This document shows, one piece after another, positions 1 through 11,055 of a stretch of 64,000 nucleotides of DNA. The DNA is from Mytilus edulis (Eukaryota; Mollusca; Bivalvia; Mytilida; Mytilidae). Both the position numbers and the translations under genes were made by a program. The notes below the pieces were generated by a model, which saw only the letters and a list, made by a program, of their open reading frames with translations, searched no databases and was not told the DNA's origin. Location: assembly GCF_963676685.1 (NCBI RefSeq), contig NC_092350.1, forward strand, positions 5,693,486 through 5,757,485. Reading direction: 5' to 3'. How positions within the stretch are numbered: position 1 is the first letter of the stretch; each line of letters opens with the position of its first letter.

Positions 1-1
1 C

Positions 2-2374
2 CGTAGACAAAAAGAAGACTACTGGATTAGACAATTGGGAACTGCAACACCGTATGGCTGCAATGACAAAATTGATGGTATAGGTATTCTATCTAGTCCT
101 TCGTGTAACTCGGTGAATGTGATGAATATTTTCAACTCGACTCCTCGACGTAGACGCAGTCATGGTCATCGTCATTATACATCACCCTCTCTGCATGATG
201 TCTCTATTAATGACTTGCTGCCATTCATACAAAAACCGTTAGGTATTCATCACATTCGCACGAAACTTTATTCATTACCCCTTTCAAAACTTCATTCTCT
301 GTTCAATTTATGTTTGGAATCCACTGTTACAAACCCTCATTCAAACCAATACAAACTTCAAGCTATAATTTCGGATATTGCAAGTCACAGACTTTTCAAG
401 CCAGTTCGCATTGGAAAAGATGAAAAAGAGAAAAGATATTTTCTAAATCTTTCCTTTGCCAACAAAGGTCTCGATGGCGTCAACCTTGGCAATATCCTTC
501 ATCATAAATTAGTTCAATCGAAAATACCTCCTTATTTTAAAGACCAGTCTGTACCAATAATTTCTTATACCTATACCAAACCTATTGCAACTAAAATTTT
601 CAATTACAAACGCGTTTTGCAGGATCTCGATATTGACGACTTCAAGTCTAAACCTCCTGATTGCACTTGTGCTAGTTCCCTATTCACATATAATCCCGCT
701 GGCCACGTTATTACCGGTGACCTTAACATTGTTAATAACACTTCTCTACGAAACGTGTTATCGAAAGGTCCGAAATATCGTGAGCCTAAATCCATCAATT
801 GGAAATACAACTTTAAAATTTTGATGGATTCAGTCGAGGATTATGCCAGGCAATGGGCTAAGCGCGAGAAGGAAGACGTAGACACTCTATCCGAATGGAT
901 AAAGGCAGTGCGGTCCTTAATACAAATCAGAATTAAGAAACTGAATGGGTCCATCAATGCCCATGCTACGTCAATTTTTAAAGACCCAAATGTTGCTAAA
1001 CACCTATCCGACCTCCATGATAAATATGTTGTTGTCCCCGCAGACAAAGCCCCAAATAACATCGTTTTTGTCTGTAAAAGTCATTACATTAATTGCTTGA
1101 TAAACGAATTAGGTATAGACAATTCACTTGGAAATTCAACATATACCCTCACGACACTTACCAAAGAGGAAATCCTGGATAATCATAGGTCTGTTCTTTG
1201 TTCCTTTGGTATTTCAACCAAAGATGAAGAACTGGATCTTCCATCACTGTATTGGATACCTAAACTACATAAGTGTCCTTACAAACAGCGGTATATTGCT
1301 GGGTCTTCCAAGTGCTCCACAAAACCTCTTTCTAAATTATTAACATCCATTTTATCAGCAATCAAAGACGGGCTTCAAAGTTATTGTGAAACTGCCTATT
1401 CTAGAGGTGGCGTGAATCAGATGTGGATACTTAAAAATTCCAAAGATCTTTTAGAGTACATACAATCTAACTCTCTTTCATCTTGTAACAGTATTAAAAC
1501 ATTTGACTTCTCTACTCTTTACACAAGTATTCCACATTCCAAACTTAAAGACAAATTAAAAGAGTTGGTATTACTTTGCTTCATAAAAAAGAATGGCCAA
1601 CGTAGATACAAGTATCTTGTCTTAGGGAGGGATAAATCCTACTTTGTAAAGAATCACTCTGATTCAAACAAAAAATTCTCTGAAACCGATATTATCAAGA
1701 TGCTTGATTTCTTGATTGACAACATATTTGTTACGTTCGGAGGACGTGTTTTTCAACAGACTGTCGGCATACCAATGGGAACAAACTGTGCCCCTCTACT
1801 TGCTGACTTGTTTCTTTATTATTATGAGGCTGACTTCATGCAGGAACTTCTTAGGAAGAAAGATAAGAAGTTAGCAATATCCTTTAACTCTACTTTCCGC
1901 TATATAGATGACGTTCTTTCACTAAACAATTCAAAATTTGGTGACTATGTTGAACGCATCTATCCCATCGAATTGGAGATAAAGGATACTACAGATACAG
2001 TTAAGTCAGCTTCATATCTTGACTTACATCTAGAAATTGACAATGAGGGTCGGTTGAAGACAAAACTTTACGACAAAAGAGATGATTTCAGCTTTCCAAT
2101 TGTGAACTTTCCATTTCTAAGTAGCAACATTCCAGCAGCACCTGCATACGGGGTATATATCTCTCAATTGATACGATATTCCCGTGCTTGCATTTCCTAT
2201 CATGATTTTCTTGATAGAGGGTTACTGCTCACAAGGAAGCTATTAAATCAAGAGTTCCAAATGGTGAAGTTGAAATCATCCCTTCGTAAATTTTACGGAC
2301 GCCATCACGAGTTGGTTGACCGTTATGGAATAACCATTTCACAAATGATATCGGATATGTTCCTCACGTCGTAA
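2..2374 (+). CDS. Naiad-type Penelope-like element ORF (reverse transcriptase), 5' end cut by window edge
   Basis: The frame is open from base 2 to the stop at 2374, about 790 codons, so the element begins left of the window. The first residues match the end of a GIY-YIG endonuclease domain, as the second Naiad copy shows at about 61.9-62.0 kb. A CxC motif (Cys-Thr-Cys, codons at 662-670) follows, then reverse-transcriptase motifs: FDFSTLYTSIPH (motif A, near 1500), GIPMGTNCAPLLADLF (motif B, near 1770) and YIDD (1901-1912, catalytic aspartates). The order endonuclease, CxC linker, RT is the permuted layout known for Naiad Penelope-like elements, whose RTs are related to telomerase. There is no internal stop, and all Cys positions use TGT or TGC. 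The protein would nick DNA and prime reverse transcription at the target. It is probably a recent insertion. Confidence 0.9.
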   Translation, partial: RRQKEDYWIRQLGTATPYGCNDKIDGIGILSSPSCNSVNVMNIFNSTPRRRRSHGHRHYTSPSLHDVSINDLLPFIQKPLGIHHIRTKLYSLPLSKLHSLFNLCLESTVTNPHSNQYKLQAIISDIASHRLFKPVRIGKDEKEKRYFLNLSFANKGLDGVNLGNILHHKLVQSKIPPYFKDQSVPIISYTYTKPIATKIFNYKRVLQDLDIDDFKSKPPDCTCASSLFTYNPAGHVITGDLNIVNNTSLRNVLSKGPKYREPKSINWKYNFKILMDSVEDYARQWAKREKEDVDTLSEWIKAVRSLIQIRIKKLNGSINAHATSIFKDPNVAKHLSDLHDKYVVVPADKAPNNIVFVCKSHYINCLINELGIDNSLGNSTYTLTTLTKEEILDNHRSVLCSFGISTKDEELDLPSLYWIPKLHKCPYKQRYIAGSSKCSTKPLSKLLTSILSAIKDGLQSYCETAYSRGGVNQMWILKNSKDLLEYIQSNSLSSCNSIKTFDFSTLYTSIPHSKLKDKLKELVLLCFIKKNGQRRYKYLVLGRDKSYFVKNHSDSNKKFSETDIIKMLDFLIDNIFVTFGGRVFQQTVGIPMGTNCAPLLADLFLYYYEADFMQELLRKKDKKLAISFNSTFRYIDDVLSLNNSKFGDYVERIYPIELEIKDTTDTVKSASYLDLHLEIDNEGRLKTKLYDKRDDFSFPIVNFPFLSSNIPAAPAYGVYISQLIRYSRACISYHDFLDRGLLLTRKLLNQEFQMVKLKSSLRKFYGRHHELVDRYGITISQMISDMFLTS

Positions 2375-2690
2375 CTACAATCCCCTTCCCTTTCATGAAT
2401 TTGACCTACCGAATTAGACTATTTACAGGATTTGTAATCACATAAGCAACACGACGGGTGCCGCATGTGGAGCAGGATCTGCTTACCCTTCCGGAGCACC
2501 TGAGATCACCCCTAGTTTTTGGTGGGGTTCGTGTTGTTTATTCTTTAGTTTTCTATGTTGTGTCATGTGTACTATTGTTTTTCTGTTTGTCTTTTTCATT
2601 TTTAGCCATGGCGTTGTCAGTTTGTTTTAGATTTATGAGTTTGACTGTCCCTTTGGTATCTTTCGTCCCTCTCTTGATATAAGTCGGTCC
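2375..2690 (+). mobile_element. 3' tail (UTR) of the Naiad element
   Basis: The sequence directly after the RT stop recurs at many other places in the window on both strands, often without the RT. It includes the blocks cacgacgggtgccgcatgtg, ccatggcgttgtcagtttgt and gtccctttggtatctttcgt. An ORF of about 74 codons (2458-2682) lies in it and stays open in some other copies, but it is hydrophobic and low in complexity and I do not call it a gene. The tail ends near 2685, where similarity between copies stops. Confidence 0.75.
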
Positions 2691-3268
2691 TGGTCACAAG
2701 TGAAGTAAGGGTTGAACAGCCCATCACAATAGTTACTTTAGAACAGGTCTTGTTCAATCACAGTAGTCAAGGTCAAAGTAAACTTCAATAGCAGATCTGT
2801 CTAAAGTAAACATCTCCAATGGCTAGTCCTACGAACAATTTAGATGGGAAGATGTGGCGAAGATGGCTTTTAAGTACCAGCTTTCTTGATTTTAATTATA
2901 GGACCAATCGGAACATTCCTTTAACTTGTATTAGGTTATCATTGACCACTAAAAGTATTTGTTCGTCAAGTTAACTTGCTGTACAAGTTAGGCCTGCACT
3001 TACCTGTATGCACGTGTTATTAATGTTCATACACTATACAGGCAATGATATACACAACAATGTTATCGAACATTTGATCAATCAACATTTTTATTGTGTC
3101 ATCTAAATGTTGATGTCCTCTTAAACATTCATTTCAGTATAACACTTTTCATTCATTAAACAATCGAAACGTTTAGTTGTAAATATATGAATCGATAAAT
3201 TTTTCGTATTGGCAGGCAAAATCCAATCCCGTATTTCAAAAATCTTATGAATGCATCTCAATATTTGT
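2691..3268. other. Intergenic, no gene seen
   Basis: AT-rich sequence between the Naiad tail and the receptor gene. I see no coding similarity, clear repeat or RNA gene here. Confidence 0.5.
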
Positions 3269-4376
3269 TCAACCTCGACCTGTATCGTCTCTTCGAAATA
3301 GAGAACTTATTTCGAGTCTCATCTTTTTGCTCATTATAATGTAAATTATAAAGTTTGAAAGACATCCAATCAAATTAAAATATTTTATACTTTCTATCAA
3401 AAATAAAAACAGAATGATATCGCTAAACATCGTGTTGTAGTTATATTCACCCGTCATTTCAGTCAGAATCCATGCCATTCCTTGTTCGTACTTAATCATC
3501 ATGTCTCCAGAATAATGAACTTGTATAAGTTTATATTTTGGATCATCATCGACATACTGCACAAAAAAACATATATTTAACATCAATCTCGGAACTTCTG
3601 ATTTAAGGAACACAACAAGAACTATAGCTATCATAATAACCGATCTCTTTTCACGTATTCTCTGCTGTGTCATCCGGGTTCTGAACTTATTAATCACTAA
3701 TTTGTAGGTTATAAAAGCCGTAGACAACAGCATGATAATGCAACAACATAAAACAAGGATAGTTTGAATTATAAAGTAATAGAATGAAGAATATGTTAAC
3801 AAGAGTTGTGCCTTCTCATTAACGGAACACATGTACAACGACTGATTATTAATGTTATTGAAAACAAAATGACGTGGGAAGCTTATAGTAAGAGAGAACA
3901 AAAAACACATAACACAACACATAGTTGATTTTGTGTTTGTCAGATGACATTTAGTCCAAATAGGAAACTTAATTGCTACCACCTTCTGTATACCCTAGAC
4001 ACGTCGTGATGAGAACGGATACGGCATGGAAAGTCACAGACAGCAATGACATATGTGAAGCAATGTTACAGTATGGTTTGAAAAAATAACAGTGGGTAAA
4101 GTCAACATCTTCATAGTAACAATCATAATGTAACTGCATTAACGGTTCAAATCCATATGTTGATAACGCTGTAAGAAAATCCGCTAAAGCTAACCCTTGC
4201 ATAAGTATAGTTGCAGGAGACAGTAGGTTTCTTCGAAACAGTAGACCAAACACTAAACTGTTAAATAGCATAGATACATACGATATAGCACATCCGCCAA
4301 TATACATATCCAATAAATACCTATTGGCATCGACAATGAACGAAGACATCACTAAGACATTTGAGCACATCGACAA
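3269..4376 (-). pseudogene. Class A GPCR, peptide-receptor-like (FMRFamide/sex-peptide-receptor type), single exon with one-base frameshift
   Basis: Two overlapping frames (4376-3969 and 3982-3269) make one seven-helix receptor of about 368 residues. TM1-TM3 lie in the first frame. The end of TM3 reads CLGIQK, the place of the DRY motif, and continues in the second frame. TM7 ends SNFIIY in the place of NPxxY, followed by a basic helix-8-like MSKKMR. These variants fit the mollusc and insect FMRFamide-receptor/sex-peptide-receptor branch of rhodopsin-like GPCRs, though the ligand cannot be told. The frames part at the GGG (plus strand ccc, 3993-3995), where one G too many breaks the frame. 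No other stop or indel is visible, so this is either a very young pseudogene or a sequence error in a live gene. Hydrophobic segments and conserved cysteines are otherwise intact. Confidence 0.72.
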
Positions 4377-4849
4377 TATTAAGTTTCAGGAACCACTGAA
4401 TGGAATAGAAGTTTCGATATTCGTATATAATGTGCAAAGCTGCTCATTGTAATTTTGTTATCATGTTGTATTATAGTGTGTCTATCCTTCACCAGTATTA
4501 TTTTTATAAGCAATCAATTTATAAAGTGAGTTTATCGTGATAAAACCCTGAAGTCATTTTCTATTCGTTTACCTGCACAACATTAATAAAATATTTAGTC
4601 TCGATCACCCAGACGCATTATGACTACAACGTCTGTATTTTTGTATCTTTGGATTTCGTCCCTAGATGGTGTTTTAATCTTTTTAATGACCTTTACCATG
4701 TGTTCCCGGGAAGTAAACACTACAGAAATATAGACATCACATGTGGCAGTGGTTGACCATGGTTGTGGGTGTCATTCTTAAATGAGACGTTTAACAAGCA
4801 TGGAAATTAGACAATTGTGTAATCATGAGTAAATAAGGTTCATGTTTAC

Positions 4850-5460
4850 GAATGTCTCTATCAATATCTATGTTTAATTATTGTAGCGAAATATGGGGAC
4901 TTTTTGGCGTTTAAAGACAGTGATGGCTATTAAAAGTTGCATAGAATACTTATTAAAGAAATCTTTGGAGTACATTGTAAGGCCTCGAATGGTGCATGTC
5001 GTTCCGAACTGCCATTGAAAAATATGATAATGTTATCTAGTACTAAATTCTGGGACCATTTAATCACTTTTTATTTCACCAAATAGATAATGCTTCAAAA
5101 AAGCAACCCATGAGTTTCTTGATTTTATAAAACAAAGACTAATTGACCAGGGATTTCAGGAACAATATGCAAATATTTCAGCATCTCCAAAATTAACATT
5201 TTTCCAGAGTGTTTACAAAATGAGTGAACGGGCAGCTTATATGATGATTGTGCAAATTAAGTGTTAGTGCTTATAACCTTGCCATTGAAAGAGGAAGATA
5301 TTTAAAAATGCCTAGAGATCAAAGAATTTGTGATATCTGTAAAAGTGGCGAAATTGAAAATGAGCAGCACATGCCGCTACACTATAGAGGCTACTCCAGT
5401 ATAAGAGAGACTTGTATTCAAATTGTCCAAAATTACAGAAAGAAAAAATAACCACATTGT
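4850..5460 (+). mobile_element. Degenerate LINE-type retrotransposon, C-terminal remnant
   Basis: Plus-strand pieces resemble the end of a non-LTR retrotransposon ORF2. NYCSEIWG is near 4878, and the stretch 5248-5451 has the zinc-knuckle-like RICDICKSGEIENEQH followed by a His-rich end, the usual C-terminal tail after LINE RTs in invertebrates. Stops and frameshifts lie between the pieces. The clade cannot be given. Confidence 0.55.
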
Positions 5461-5695
5461 GCGATAAAACAAATAAAACTTAAACTTAATAATAATTCTT
5501 ACACAGCATTAAAACTATCTTTCTCTTTCGTTACAAATTGTGGAGATTTATTTCCCCGAGGGTATCACCAGCCCAGTAGTCTGCACTTTTGCGTTGACCT
5601 GAGTTATAACTGATATGTTCATAATAATAAATTGACTGTTAATAAAACTTTGAATTTTTGAAATACTAAGGCTTTTCTACCTCAGGAATAGATTA

Positions 5696-5790
5696 CCGGA
5701 GCTTGGTCCTAAATGCTCTTCAACCTCGTTCTTTATTTGACCTTTGAAACATGTTTTGATTTGAGCGTCACTGATGAGTCTTTTGTAGAG
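5696..5790 (+). repeat. Truncated copy of the hammerhead-like dispersed repeat
   Basis: It shares tgctcttcaac, ctttatttg and cactgatgagtcttttg with 56930-57060. The copy breaks off at the second strand of stem II (tagaggaaa where the 57-kb copy has cagacgaaac), exactly where the reversed Naiad tail begins. Confidence 0.6.
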
Positions 5791-6400
5791 GAAAAAAGAG
5801 GGACGAAAGATACCAAAGGGACAGTCAAACTCATAAATCTAAAACAAACTGACAACGCCATGGCTAAAAATGAAAAGGACAAACAAACAACAGCACACAC
5901 GACACAACATAGAAAACTAAAGAATAAACAACACGAACCCCACCAAAAAACTAGGAGTGATCTCAGGTGCTTCGGAAGGGTAAGCAGATCCTGCTCCACA
6001 TGTGTCACCCGTCGTGTTGCTTATGTGATAACAAATCCGGTAAATAGTCTAATTCGGTAGGTCACATTCATGAAAGGGAAGGGGATTGTAGTTACAACGT
6101 AAGAATCATATCCGATATCATTTGTGAAACGGTTATTCTATAACGGTCAACCAACTCGTGATGGCGTCCGTAAAATTTACGGAGGGATGATTTCACCATT
6201 TGGAAATCTTGCTTGGTTTAATAGATTCCTTGTGAGCAGCAACCCTCTATCAAGAAAATCATGATAGGAAATGCAAGCACGGGAATATCGTATCCGTTGG
6301 GAGATATATACCCCGTATGCAGGTGCTGCTGGAATGTTGCTACTTAGAAATGGAAAGTTCATAATTGGAAATCTGAAATCATCTCTTTTGTCGTAAATCC
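5790..6400 (-). mobile_element. Naiad 3' end in reverse orientation (tail plus RT C-terminus), decayed
   Basis: Reading the minus strand from 6400 to 5790 gives the RT C-terminal region (YDKRDDF, NFPFLSSNIPAAPAYGVYIS, then the thumb end) followed by the same 3' tail as at 2375-2690. Stops and indels interrupt the coding part. At about 6395 it meets a plus-strand fragment of the same region head to head. Confidence 0.8.
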
Positions 6401-8180
6401 AGCAGCGCCTGCATACGGAGTATATATCTCCCAATTGCTACGATATTCCCGTGCTTGTGTATCCTATCATGCTTTCCTATATAGAGGACTGCTGCTCACA
6501 AGAAAGCTAATAAACCAAGAGGTACAACTTGGGCAATATCCTTCCTCGTAAATTCGTTCAATCGAAAATACCTCCTTATTTCAAAGATCAGTCTGTACCA
6601 ATCATTTCTTATACCTATAACAAACCTATTGGAACTAAAATTGTCAATTACAAACATTTTTTGCAGGATCTTTGACGACTTCAAGTCTAAATCTCCTGAT
6701 TGCACTTGTGCTAGTTCCCAATTCACATATAATCTGTCTGATCACGTTATTACCGGTGACCTCAACATTGTTAAAAACACTTCCCTACGAAATGTGTTAT
6801 CAAAAGGTCTGAAATATCGTGAGCCTTAATCCATCAATTGGAAATACAACTTTAAAATCTTGATGGATTCAGTCGAGGATTATGCCAGGCAATGGGCTAA
6901 GCGCGAGAAGGAAGACGTACACACTCTTTCAAATTGATTAAGGCAGTGAAGTCGTTGATACAAATCAGAATTAAGAAACTGAATGTCAATGCCCATGCTA
7001 CGTCAATCTTTACAGACCCTAATGTTGTAAAACACTTATCCTACCTCCATGACAAATATGATGTTGTCCCCGCAGATAAAGCCCCCAAAACATCGTTTTT
7101 GTGTGCAAAACTCATTACATTAACTGCTTGATAAACGAATTAGGTATTGACGATTCACTTGGAAACTCAACATATACCCTCCTCACGACACTTACCAAAG
7201 AGGAAATCCTGGATAATCATAGGTCTGTTCTATGTTCCTTTATAATTTCGACCAAAGTTGAAGTACTGGATCTTCCATCACTGTATTAGATACCTAAACT
7301 ACCTAAGTGTCCTTACAAACAACGGTAGATTGCTGGGTCTTTCAAGTGCTCCACAAAACCTCTTTCTAAATTATTAATATCTATTTGATCAGCAATTAAA
7401 GACGGGCTTCAAAATTATTGTGAAACTGTCTATTCTAGATATGGCGTGAATCAGATGTGGATACTTCAAAATTCCAAAGATCTTTTGAATACATACTATC
7501 TAACTCTCTTTCATCTTGTAATAGTATCAAAACATTTGACTTTTTTACACTTAACACAAGTATTCCACATTCTAAACTAAAAGACAAATTGAAAGAGTTG
7601 GTATTGCTATGTTTCAGAAAAAAGAATGGCCAATGTAGATACAAGTATCTTGTCTTAGGGAGGGATAAATCCTACTTTGTAAAGGATCATTCTGACTCAA
7701 ACAAAAAATTATCTGAAACTGACATTATCAAGATGCTTGATTTCTTGATTGACAACATATTTGTTACGTTCAGAGGACGTGTTTTTCACCAGATTGTCGG
7801 CATTTCAATGGGAACAAATTGTGCCCCTCTACTTGCCGTCTTGTTTCTTAATTATTATGAGGCTGACTTCATACAGGAACTTCCAAGGAAGAAAGATAAG
7901 AAGTTACATGTATCAATATCTTTTAACTCTTCTTTCCGTTATATAGATGAAGTTCTTTCACTAAATAATTCAAAATTTGGTGACTATATGTTGAACGCAT
8001 CTATCCGATCGAACTAAAGATAAAGGATACTTAAGATACAGTTAAGTCGGCCTCATATCTTGACTTACATATAGAAATTGACAAAACAAAACTTTACGAC
8101 AAAAGCGATGATTTCAGCGTTCCAATTGTGAACTTTCCATTTCTAAGTATCAACATTCCAGCAGCACCTGCATACGGGGT
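6395..8180 (+). pseudogene. Naiad reverse transcriptase pseudogene, close relative of the copy at 2-2374
   Basis: A short plus-strand thumb fragment (6395-6520) is joined to an internally started RT copy. The CxC linker (Cys-Thr-Cys, near 6700), motif A (FDFFTLNTSIPH, near 7535), motif B (GISMGTNCAPLL, near 7800) and the catalytic box mutated to YIDE (near 7942) are recognisable. Many stops and shifts separate them, so the protein is dead. Base identity to the first copy is high over most of the length, so this is a recent derivative of the same lineage. The coding part ends at PAAPAYG near 8178, where the 3' tail is joined directly. Confidence 0.85.
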
Positions 8181-8402
8181 TTTTGGTGGGGTTCGTGTTG
8201 CTTATTCTTTAGTTTTCTATGTTGTGTCATGTGTACTATTGTTTTTTTTCTGTTTTTCTTTTTGCCTTTTTCAATTTTAGCCATGGCGTTGTCAGTTTTT
8301 TTTCGATTTATGAGTTTGACTGTCCCTCTGGTATATTTCATCCCTCTTTGATGAAATTGAAATTGTCCGTTCGTAAATTTTACGGACGCCATCACGAGTC
8401 TG
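8180..8402 (+). mobile_element. Naiad 3' tail joined to a second thumb fragment
   Basis: The tail module (ccatggcgttgtcagttttt near 8281) is fused directly after the truncated RT. A 45-base scrap of the RT C-terminus (aaattttacggacgccatca, near 8374) follows it, out of normal order. Confidence 0.7.
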
Positions 8403-9030
8403 AGGAATAATATGTTTTGGGCCTATGTCTTACAACTCTCTAAGTAGTTAAAAGTTAACGATTCAAGATAATGTCATGGTCTCTAGTTAAGAGTATAACC
8501 AGCGTCACTATAATTGCATTGAGACGATGCAAAAGAGCACATATACATGCATGTAGATTTGGTTTTTAATATTTTATACTCTTTTGTTACAAGACCGAAA
8601 ACATTTAAAGTAGTAATGGCATCCAAGCCTTTATGAGACTATAATATATATAATACTCTTATATTAATCACCTTAAAACAAAGGAAGTACTGTGGATTCA
8701 TTTATTTTCGGGATACCAATTATCGGGGGTTAGGGAAAACGTGCATGTTTGTGAATATTTAATTTCGTGGTTTTGATGAAGTCTACATAGTATTACATAG
8801 TCTACATACAAGCCTATAAGGCCCAAGTATAGAATACGTTTAAGTAGTTCCGGCAATATTCGAAATATCCATACGCCAATACTTTAAATATGTTTAGGCG
8901 CGCAACAATCTGAAGGCCTAGTTCCGGCAATAATCGAAATATTCATTCGCTGAAACATTAAATATGTTCTTGTGGGTCGGTGTTTTTGGGGGTTAACATA
9001 ACAGCTGTTAATATGTCAATGTGGATAGGG
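8403..9030. other. Intergenic, no gene seen
   Basis: AT-rich. Two related stretches (gttccggcaatattcgaaat at 8847 and its near copy at 8921) form a weak direct duplication. Nothing coding is visible. Confidence 0.4.
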
Positions 9031-9039
9031 ACTAGCATG

Positions 9040-9700
9040 AGGTTGGATACTCAATTAAATAGTCAGCAAGTTTACAGGTCAGCAGGTCGACAGGTCAGCA
9101 GGTCAACAGGTCAGCAGGTCGATAGGTCAGCAGGTCGACAGGTCAGCAAGTCGACAGGTCAGCAGATCGACAGGTCAGCAGGACAACAGGTCAGAAGATG
9201 TTTTATGTTATCCATAGATTATTAGTCATTAAGTCAGGATGTTGTGTAGAGGGAAGGTTTGGTACTCAGTTAAATAGTCAGCAAGTCGACAGGTCAGCAG
9301 GTCGACAGGTCGACATGTCAACATGTCGACAGGTCAGCAGGGCGACAGGTCAGCAGGTCGACGGGTCAACAGGTCAGCAGGTCTACAGGTCAACAGGTCA
9401 ACAGGTCAACAGGTCGACATGTCAGCAGGTCGACATGTCAGCAGGACGACAGGTCGACAGGTCAGCAGGTCGACAGGTCAGCAGGTCAACAGGTCAGCAG
9501 GTCGACAGGTCAGCAGGACGACAGGTCGACAGGTCAGCAGGTCAACAGGTCAGCAGGTCGACAGGTCGACAGGTCAGCAGGACGACAGGTCGACAGGTCA
9601 GCAGATGTTTCATGTTATCCATAGATTATTTGTCATTAAGTCAGGATGTTGTGTAGGGGGAAGTTGAGTACTCAAAAAAAATAGTCAGCAAGTCGATAAG
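9040..9700 (+). repeat. Compound minisatellite, 10-base units caggtcgaca/caggtcagca in higher-order blocks
   Basis: Arrays of near 10-base units fill 9066-9200 and 9285-9605. Each array is entered by ttaaatagtcagcaagt and left by an about 90-base spacer starting agatgttt(t/c)atgttatcc. That gives a higher-order unit with copies of the spacer at 9194 and 9603 and of its end near 9040. ORFs through it in several frames (for example 9198-9656) are Gln/Arg/Ser-rich by-products of the repeat. Confidence 0.9.
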
Positions 9701-9894
9701 TCAGCAATTGAACTGTATCGTATTGTGTTACTGCTTGTTGGGTGTTAGTTTCTTTTTTAAACAGTCACCATTGCTTTTCACTTTTCTATTAAAAGTTACT
9801 GGATGTGTTGATGCTTATGTTTTTTTTATCTGTAGACCCGTTTGCCTAAACTTTTAAAAATTATAAAAAAAGAAATAGCTACATTTTCGACTTG

Positions 9895-10028
9895 TCGGAC
9901 TGTCAATCAAGCTAATTGTTGACATGTCGCTGTCGACCTATCGACCTGTCGGCCTGTCAATCTGTCAACCTGTCGACCTGTCGACCTATCGGCCTGTCGA
10001 CCTGTCGTCCTGTCGACCTGTCAATCCC
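9895..10028 (-). repeat. Same 10-base minisatellite in opposite orientation
   Basis: The units read gtcgacctgtcgacctgtc on the plus strand, the reverse complement of the 9040-9605 array, after an about 190-base gap of unrelated AT-rich sequence. Confidence 0.8.
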
Positions 10029-10088
10029 AACTTAATATGGCGATTAAACATAACTACAATCTTCAAATAATAAACCTGGAAAATAATT

Positions 10089-10222
10089 TAACTTGTATAA
10101 AAACCGATTTACTTCATTTGACCTAAATATAAGTCCGATGGAACTACAATTATGTAATTTGTATAAGAACCGATTTACTTCATTTGACTTAAATATAAGT
10201 CCGATGGTACTACAATCACGTA
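10089..10222 (+). repeat. Two-copy tandem duplication, about 67 bases per unit
   Basis: Units start at about 10089 and 10156 and share accgatttacttcatttgac and aaatataagtccgatgg with a few differences. Confidence 0.8.
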
Positions 10223-10384
10223 TTCTAATGCAACAACGTTTGTAACGTTCATTTTGATTGGATAACGTCACTTTCTTACATGGCATCAATTGACAATTGA
10301 TGCTATGGGACGTACGCGCAAGCGCAGACGGCATATGACAGATTTTAAATACATGTTTTAACGTTGTTTTCTGTCAGTTTCATT

Positions 10385-10562
10385 AGAATGGAGATAACAA
10401 TATTGTATCTTAAGCTCCGACGGCATCAATTGGGGATTTGATGGTCGCAAATACCCGTTTACTGTCTCCGCTAACGCGTCGCCAGTAAACCTAATTTGCG
10501 ACCATCAAATCCCCAATTGATGCCGTCGGAGCTTAAAATACAATACAGTTATCTCCTAATTC
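10385..10562. mobile_element. Fold-back (MITE-like) inverted repeat
   Basis: Two arms of about 70-80 bases are inverted copies of each other. The inner arms (ctccgacggcatcaattggg and its complement) are nearly perfect and surround a short centre near tctccgctaacgcg. The outer arms (ggagataac, gtattgta) are weaker. There is no coding capacity. Family not recognised. Confidence 0.8.
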
Positions 10563-10889
10563 TATACTTGATCCGCCTATAAAAAGTTGTGTCATTCTTT
10601 GATCATTCAATTTCGTGGTTCACCTGTGACCACAAAGTCTACGAATATTGGTAAACAACGAAAACTAATGAATCCACGGTACTTATCTCATATTATGCTT
10701 TAAACTCGTATACTGGACGTTGCACTTTTGTATTTCATAATTATGTTTTAGCTGCTTCACCACGTGTTAAAATTGTTGGTATTTTTCATTTATTTTAGAT
10801 TTGCCATTTTTTTCTTAAAATATTCTGTACCAAGTCAGGAAAATGGCAGTTGTTATCAGATATTTCGTGTCTGTGTGTGTGGCATTACC

Positions 10890-11055
10890 GTTTGTTCTTT
10901 TGGTTGCACTTCGGTGTTTTAATTGTTTCGTTGTTTTCCTCTTATATTTCATGTGTTTCCATCGGTTTTAGTTTATTACCTGGATTAGTTTTCTCTAAAT
11001 CGATTTATGGCTTTTGAATAGCGGTATACTACTGTTGCCTTTAATTGCGTCTATC
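10890..11055 (+). repeat. Dispersed repeat, copy 1
   Basis: It shares ttttcctcttata, ttttagtttattacctgga, ttttctc..aaa(t/c)cgattta and ggtatactactgtt with 59785-59920. Origin unknown. Confidence 0.65.

Noticed and set aside
2458-2682. Hydrophobic ORF (about 74 codons) in the Naiad 3' tail, open in several copies
   Set aside because: The tail is non-coding in most copies, codons show no conservation beyond base identity, and no family is recognised.
9061-9605. CRISPR-like regular repeats
   Set aside because: Units are contiguous without unique spacers, in a eukaryotic setting.
9198-9667. ORFs of 114-152 codons rich in Gln, Arg, Ser
   Set aside because: They are translations of the 10-base minisatellite and stay open in several frames because of the repeat.
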